Positions 6,697 through 11,201 of a stretch of 11,201 nucleotides of DNA are shown here, one piece after another. Within the stretch, counting starts at the first letter, position 1. Each line of letters begins with the position of its first letter. Made by a program: the position numbers and the translations under genes. The notes under the pieces were generated by a model that did not search any database, was not told where the DNA came from, and saw only the letters and a program-made list of their open reading frames with translations. Origin of the DNA: Lachnospiraceae bacterium (GTDB lineage Bacteria > Bacillota_A > Clostridia > Lachnospirales > Lachnospiraceae); the NCBI GenBank assembly GCA_017435025.1, contig JAFSFU010000248.1, positions 1-11,201 on the forward strand, given 5' to 3'.

Positions 6697-8340
6697 ATGA
6701 TTTTTGAAGATAAGCTGAAAAACAGAGAATATGATCGCATCTGGCAGGAGTATTGTGGTTTCCTTGATCTTGATCTGGATGCATATATGAAAATTCAGAA
6801 ACGTCTGCTTGAAGAGCAGATGTATTTGTGGTGCAATTCTCCGCTTGGACAGAAGATTCTCAAAGGAAAAAAACCGACTACAATCGATGAATTCCGGGAA
6901 ATGGTTCCGTTGACAACGTATGAAGATTACGCGGATGTACTTCTTTTAAAGAAAGAGGAAATGTTACCGGATAAACCGATTATCTGGATTCAGACGACCT
7001 GGGAAGGTGGAAAGCATCCAATTAAAGTGGCACCCTATACGAAGGGGATGCTTCAGACTTATAAGACCAATGTGCTTGCGTGTATGATTCTTTCCACAAG
7101 TACAGAAAAAGGAAAGTTTGATATTGAAACAGGAGATACGTTCCTTTATGCTTTGGCCCCGTTACCATATACAACCGGACTGATTCCGTTGGCATTAACG
7201 GACGAGATGAACGTAGAATTCCTTCCGCATGTGGAAGATGCTGTGAAGATGAGCTTTTCCGAACGAAATAAGAAAGGCTTCAAAATGGGTATGAAGAAGG
7301 GAATCGATTTCTTCTTTGGCCTTGGAAGTGTTGCTTATTATGTCAGCCTAAGTGTGGGTAAACTGTCTGATGGAAATAAGAAGACAAGTTTGAAAAAGCT
7401 TTTCTCCATGTCACCGTCCATGCTGCTTCGTTATATAAAGGCAAAGAGACGCTGCAAGAAAGAAAATCGGGAGTTGAAACCGAAAGATTTATTCAATCTG
7501 AAAGGTTTTGTATGCGCCGGTACGGATAATCGTTGTTATAAAGACGATTTGGAAGATTTGTGGGGAGTGCGTCCGATTGAAGTGTTCTCCGGAACGGAAC
7601 CGAGCTGTATCGGTATTGAAACCTGGACGAGAAATGGATTATATTTCTTCCCGGATACTTGTTTTTATGAGTTCATCCCAAAGAGAGAGATGGAGCGCAA
7701 TCTTACAGATCCGGAATATAAGCCGAAGACCGTTCTTATGGACGAAGTCGTTCCGGGTGAGATTTATGAAATTGCAATTACGGTATTAAAGGGCGGTGCA
7801 TTTGCCAGATATCGTGTCGGTGATATGTATCGTTGTGTCGGCCTTACGAACCGAGAAGATGAAACGAAGATACCGCGATTTGAATATATTGACAGAATCC
7901 CAACGGTTATCGATATTGCGGGATTCACAAGAATTTCCGAAAATTCCATTCGAAGTGTCATTGAACTTTCCGGAGTGGATGTGGAAAACTGGGTTGCATT
8001 GAAAGAGTTCACAGAAGATAAAGGACGTCCGTACCTGCATCTGTATCTGGAACTTAAGCCGGAGTGCATCGTTAGCCGTGCTGTCAGCAAAGAACTCTTA
8101 AAAGAACATTTAACCATTTATTTTAAATATGTAGATCAGGATTATCATGACCTGAAACGGATCTTGGGAATGGATCCGCTTGAAATTACCATTCTCCGCT
8201 GCGGAACGTTCCATGAATACGAGCGTTCTACCGGTAAGACTTTAAGTCATATCAATCCGCCTGTACATGATGTTCAAACTCTTGTGAAAACACAGGAGCA
8301 TCTGGGTGGAAATGCGGGAAGGAGGTATCTGTATGAGTGA
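6697..8340 (+). CDS. GH3-family adenylate-forming enzyme (putative acyl-amino acid/amide synthetase)
   Basis: The 547-residue protein follows the GH3 (auxin-responsive promoter) family, whose plant members activate a carboxylic acid with ATP and join it to an amino acid. Seen landmarks: IWIQTTWEGGKHPIKVAPYT (96-115) at the place of the phosphate-binding loop; LYALAPLPYTTGLIPL (150-165); VCAGTD (272-277); VFSGTEPSCIG (296-306) for the nucleotide-binding YGxTE-like motif; LYFFPDTCFYEFIP (315-328), closely parallel to the plant FEFLP stretch; GEIYEIAITV (354-363); and FARYRVGDMYRCVG (369-382) for the YRxGD motif that contacts the ribose. The smaller C-terminal domain follows from about 395 and ends with HINPP (518-522). 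The phosphate loop is atypical (no TSGT core). It is presumably cytoplasmic. The gene lies 14 nt after the methyltransferase gene and overlaps the next gene by 8 nt. Acyl substrate and acceptor cannot be read from sequence. Confidence 0.82.
   Translation: MIFEDKLKNREYDRIWQEYCGFLDLDLDAYMKIQKRLLEEQMYLWCNSPLGQKILKGKKPTTIDEFREMVPLTTYEDYADVLLLKKEEMLPDKPIIWIQTTWEGGKHPIKVAPYTKGMLQTYKTNVLACMILSTSTEKGKFDIETGDTFLYALAPLPYTTGLIPLALTDEMNVEFLPHVEDAVKMSFSERNKKGFKMGMKKGIDFFFGLGSVAYYVSLSVGKLSDGNKKTSLKKLFSMSPSMLLRYIKAKRRCKKENRELKPKDLFNLKGFVCAGTDNRCYKDDLEDLWGVRPIEVFSGTEPSCIGIETWTRNGLYFFPDTCFYEFIPKREMERNLTDPEYKPKTVLMDEVVPGEIYEIAITVLKGGAFARYRVGDMYRCVGLTNREDETKIPRFEYIDRIPTVIDIAGFTRISENSIRSVIELSGVDVENWVALKEFTEDKGRPYLHLYLELKPECIVSRAVSKELLKEHLTIYFKYVDQDYHDLKRILGMDPLEITILRCGTFHEYERSTGKTLSHINPPVHDVQTLVKTQEHLGGNAGRRYLYE
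8318..8326 (+). promoter_or_regulatory. Ribosome binding site deciding the start of the HD-GYP gene
   Basis: GGAAGGAGG, inside the end of the GH3-family gene, sits 6 nt before the ATG at 8333. The in-frame ATG at 8306 would place this site inside its own coding sequence, so the shorter reading is preferred. Confidence 0.75.
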
Positions 8341-10882
8341 TTATCAATATATTTCAATCATTGCTCTTTACTGTTACACCTTTTTCCTGATTGCATTCTT
8401 GTCTGCGAAACGTAATCGCTTGATCAATACGTTTGTATTGGTTCTTGTGAATATGGTATTCTGGACTGGTGGCTCGCTCTTGATGCGTGCGAGAATGTGG
8501 CCGTCCTATGAATTCTGGTATCACGTATCGGTTATCGGTATTTGGATGCTGCCGTGTACATATTTGCGGTTTATTCGTGATTTTGCAGGAGAAGATAGAA
8601 GTCCATTAGATATTGCATGTATGGTTCTTCTGATTGCGGGAAGTGCTGTTAATGCGTTTACAAACTTTTTCTTGGCACCGCCGGAAGTGGTTATGAGTGG
8701 TGAGCTGATTCAGTTTGTATATCATATGGAATGGCCGGTAATAATTATGTACGGACTTTGTGCCGTGGTTGTTGTGAGAATCTTTTATGTACTTGTAAAA
8801 GTATATAAGAGGGAACCGGCAAAAGCCTCCCAGTTGATGCCTTTGGCGTTGGGTGTAGTATTACTGTTTGCCGGAAATCTGGGTATTTCAATCTTTAAGA
8901 ATTTCCCGGTTGATATTGTATCCGGTATCTTTAATGCAGTATTAATGTTCTGGATGTTGTATTCCGGACATGTATTTAAGCTTACCCTTCTTGTTTCACA
9001 GGGTAACTGTTACATTTTGGCGATCGGTGCCAGTGTGATGGTATTTTTTAATCTGGCTCAGGGACTTGAAAATCAGATTCAGACCTATATTCCGGCATTG
9101 GCTGAATATAGCTCTATGATCGTTGCGATCTTAACCATGGTGTTGACTTTGGTTTTGTATACGCTGATGCGTGCATTATTTGATCGTCTTTTCATTCAGG
9201 AAGAGCATAGGCAGAATGAGAAGTTGTCTGAATACACGATGCTTGTTTCCAAGAGTCTGGAACCAAATGAAATTTATCGTGCGTTAGTAAATGTTATTTC
9301 TGAAACTCTGCATGTTAAAAAGATTTATATTTGCATTGGTGAAGCTGATGGCAGTTACCGTACGGTATACAGCACCAGTCCGTTAGATGATAATCGTTTT
9401 AATATGAACTTTGATCATCCGTTGATCGGCTTGCTGAAGCATCAAGATGGATGCTTGCTGTTGAATGATTTTAAACGTACAGTGACATACAAATCTATGT
9501 GGGAAGATGAAAAGAAAACGCTCGATGATATGTGTGTTGAGTGTTTTCTCCCACTGAAGGATGGAGATGAGCTGGTTGGTGTTGTTATGCTCAGTGAAAA
9601 GGATAAGAAGCACAAGGCATTCCGTATGGATGATATCAGCTTCCTCAATTCACTGGAATCCGTAAGTTCGATCGCACTGAAGAACTCTCGCCTGTATGAG
9701 AGAGCTTACCGTGAGGCAAGAACAGATGAACTTACCGGTGTTTTAAATCGTAAGTGTTTCTATGAAACGTTGGAGGATACATATCGCAAGTGCAGCCATA
9801 CATCCATGTCTCTGGTTATTTTTAACGTGGATGATTTCAAACTGTATAACCAGTTATACGGCACCAAAGAAGGTGATGAAGCGCTGAAACATATTGCGCA
9901 TATTATTGAAGGCACTGTTGGCGATAGCGGAAGTGTTGCACGATATAGCGGAAAAGAATTCGCGGTTATTCTTCCGGAATATGATATTTATTCAGCGCAG
10001 AATCTGGCTGATAATATCTGTACCCAAATTCGCAATATGAATCGAAGATCGAACGAGGCCTATTTGAAATTACTTACAGTAAGCTGTGGTATTTGTGCAA
10101 TCCCATATGGTGCATCCAGTGTTCGTGAGTTGGTTCAGAATGCGGACCAGGCTGTTTATCATGTAAAACATTCTGGAAAGAATGGTATTATGATTTATAC
10201 GGATGGTATTGTCAACAGCTGTAAAGGACAAGAGCGCATTGAAGAACATAAGAGTATGTATTCCGAATATGCTCCGACAATTTATGCTCTGACGGCTGCA
10301 ATTGATGCAAAGGATCATTATACATTCCAGCACTCTAAAAACGTAGCTTATTATGCAGAATCGATTGCTATGGAGTTAAATCTTCCGGAAGAACACCGAG
10401 AAATTTTGAAGGAGGCTGCACTGCTTCATGATATCGGTAAGATTGGTGTATCGGAACAGATTCTTAATAAGCGAGGTCCTTTAACGGATACAGAATATGA
10501 ATCTATGAAGGGACATGTGGAATATTCAGTAGGTATCATTCGTCACTTGCCGTCTATGGACTATGTAATCCCTGCAGTGATTGGTCATCATGAACGATGG
10601 GATGGACGTGGTTATCCGAGAAGAATTGCCGGTAAAGACATTCCGTTGGCTGCGAGAATTCTTTGTATTGCGGATTCATTCGATGCTATGGTTTCTAAGA
10701 GATGTTATAAGCAGGAAATGTCTGTGGATTATGCAATCTCTGAATTGGAACGTGGAGCGGGAAGCCAGTTTGATCCGCATCTGGCAGCAATCTTTGTGCG
10801 TATGATCCGAGAACATAAAGTGCGTCCTGTTCTCTCTAAGAATACTGCGGAAGAGGTGACAATCACTCACTGCGCATCGTAA
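8333..10882 (+). CDS. Membrane GAF-GGDEF-HD-GYP protein, likely cyclic-di-GMP phosphodiesterase
   Basis: The 849-residue protein begins with a membrane sensor of about eight segments (roughly 5-24, 33-51, 61-80, 93-112, 133-157, 168-187, 193-211 and 222-280 containing one or two more), resembling the 7TM sensor regions of some histidine kinases. A GAF-like domain follows (about 300-455), then a GGDEF domain (about 462-623) and an HD-GYP domain (about 645-830). The HD-GYP part has its metal-binding set: H667, HDIGK (699-703), H728, HHERWDGRGYP (752-762) and ADSFDAM (780-786), so hydrolysis of c-di-GMP or a related dinucleotide is expected. The GGDEF part looks degenerate: the signature reads SGKEF (539-543) and the first metal Asp is Asn (N498 in FNVDDFK), so it probably binds GTP or has lost activity. 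The ATG overlaps the GH3 stop by 8 nt, which implies translational coupling. A 16-bp terminator follows. Confidence 0.9.
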   Translation: MSDYQYISIIALYCYTFFLIAFLSAKRNRLINTFVLVLVNMVFWTGGSLLMRARMWPSYEFWYHVSVIGIWMLPCTYLRFIRDFAGEDRSPLDIACMVLLIAGSAVNAFTNFFLAPPEVVMSGELIQFVYHMEWPVIIMYGLCAVVVVRIFYVLVKVYKREPAKASQLMPLALGVVLLFAGNLGISIFKNFPVDIVSGIFNAVLMFWMLYSGHVFKLTLLVSQGNCYILAIGASVMVFFNLAQGLENQIQTYIPALAEYSSMIVAILTMVLTLVLYTLMRALFDRLFIQEEHRQNEKLSEYTMLVSKSLEPNEIYRALVNVISETLHVKKIYICIGEADGSYRTVYSTSPLDDNRFNMNFDHPLIGLLKHQDGCLLLNDFKRTVTYKSMWEDEKKTLDDMCVECFLPLKDGDELVGVVMLSEKDKKHKAFRMDDISFLNSLESVSSIALKNSRLYERAYREARTDELTGVLNRKCFYETLEDTYRKCSHTSMSLVIFNVDDFKLYNQLYGTKEGDEALKHIAHIIEGTVGDSGSVARYSGKEFAVILPEYDIYSAQNLADNICTQIRNMNRRSNEAYLKLLTVSCGICAIPYGASSVRELVQNADQAVYHVKHSGKNGIMIYTDGIVNSCKGQERIEEHKSMYSEYAPTIYALTAAIDAKDHYTFQHSKNVAYYAESIAMELNLPEEHREILKEAALLHDIGKIGVSEQILNKRGPLTDTEYESMKGHVEYSVGIIRHLPSMDYVIPAVIGHHERWDGRGYPRRIAGKDIPLAARILCIADSFDAMVSKRCYKQEMSVDYAISELERGAGSQFDPHLAAIFVRMIREHKVRPVLSKNTAEEVTITHCAS

Positions 10883-10902
10883 ATTATAATATTTAGAAAA
10901 TT

Positions 10903-10950
10903 GGGCATCTGTATAGTGGATTTTCACTGTGCAGATGCCCTTCTTTGTTT
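10903..10950 (+). terminator. Strong intrinsic terminator after the HD-GYP gene
   Basis: A 16-bp stem (10903-10918 with 10925-10940, two G-U pairs) closed by GGGCATCTG/CAGATGCCC and a 6-nt loop is followed by TTCTTTGTTT. It ends the three-gene run. Confidence 0.9.
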
Positions 10951-10976
10951 ACAACTACACAAAAAAGCGGTATGAT
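10948..10976 (+). promoter_or_regulatory. Sigma-A promoter for the MATE transporter gene
   Basis: TTTACA (10948-10953) and TATGAT (10971-10976) are 17 nt apart. Predicted start is near 10983, about 30 nt before the GTG. The -35 box overlaps the T-run of the terminator. Confidence 0.75.
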
Positions 10977-11012
10977 AGAATGAGGATTAAACACAGAATA
11001 GGAGAAAAAACA

Positions 11013-11201
11013 GTGGGAAAAGTATTACTAAAGAAAGACGTTAGTCTTACAGAAGGCTCAATTGTCAAAGGCTTGATTACCTTTGCAATCCCGTTATTTT
11101 TAGGTCAGCTGTTGCAGCAATTTTACAACATGGCAGATGCATGGGTAGTCGGCAATTTTGCCACGAATGATTCTTTTGCTGCTGTTAGTATGGCAGGAAA
11201 C
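11013..11201 (+). CDS. MATE-family multidrug/metabolite exporter (partial, N-terminal 63 residues)
   Basis: Only the first 63 codons are in the window. They read as the start of a MATE transporter: a short basic N-terminus, LTEGSIVKGLITFAIPLFLG (12-31) entering the first membrane helix, then LLQQFYNMADAWVVGNF (33-49), the conserved region of NorM/MepA-like proteins around the first two helices. Family members use a sodium or proton gradient to export drugs or metabolites across the cytoplasmic membrane. Start is a GTG, chosen because AGGAG (11000-11004) lies 8 nt before it and no ATG fits. It is transcribed from its own promoter, apart from the upstream three-gene run. Substrate is unknown. 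Confidence 0.88.
   Translation, partial: MGKVLLKKDVSLTEGSIVKGLITFAIPLFLGQLLQQFYNMADAWVVGNFATNDSFAAVSMAGN

Overview
The window looks like a chromosomal piece of a Firmicute, most likely a Lachnospiraceae-type Clostridium relative. That inference rests on moderate GC, strong AGGAGG-like ribosome binding sites, tightly packed operons, sigma-A promoters with 17-nt spacers, and the gene content (DegV-family protein, FliB-like cysteine-rich protein, GH3-family enzyme, MATE transporter). No database search was possible. All functional calls come from reading motifs. I see no mobile element, CRISPR array, tRNA, rRNA or long repeat, and no gene-free stretch longer than about 190 bases.

Layout. Bases 1-492 (minus strand) hold the first 164 codons of an M20/peptidase T-like metallopeptidase, which runs off the left edge. 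A divergent promoter region (542-615) separates it from a DegV-family lipid-binding protein (676-1527, plus strand), which ends in a hairpin terminator. A promoter starting in the tail of that terminator begins the next operon: clpS, clpA, aat and a FliB-like cysteine-rich protein (1634-6034), with gaps of 1, 2 and 15 nt. A 123-nt gap with weak promoter candidates leads to a second run of three genes: a small membrane methyltransferase of the isoprenylcysteine methyltransferase/PEMT type, a GH3-family adenylate-forming enzyme, and an 849-residue membrane protein with GAF, degenerate GGDEF and intact HD-GYP domains (6158-10882). A 16-bp hairpin terminator closes this run. Another promoter abuts that terminator and drives a MATE-family transporter (11013 onward), cut by the right edge.

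How the genes fit together. clpS-clpA-aat is a compact N-degron module. Aat adds Leu or Phe to proteins that begin with Arg or Lys, ClpS binds the resulting hydrophobic N-terminus, and ClpA unfolds the protein into ClpP (not in this window). This set is best known from Proteobacteria, and Bacillus subtilis lacks ClpS and Aat, so finding it as one operon here is notable. The fourth gene resembles flagellin lysine N-methylase and may be a further protein-modifying enzyme in the same unit; that link is inference. The second run joins a carboxyl- or lipid-type methyltransferase, an acyl-adenylating amide synthetase family member and a c-di-GMP phosphodiesterase-type membrane protein. The tight spacing suggests a joint small-molecule or envelope/signalling role that I cannot name from sequence.
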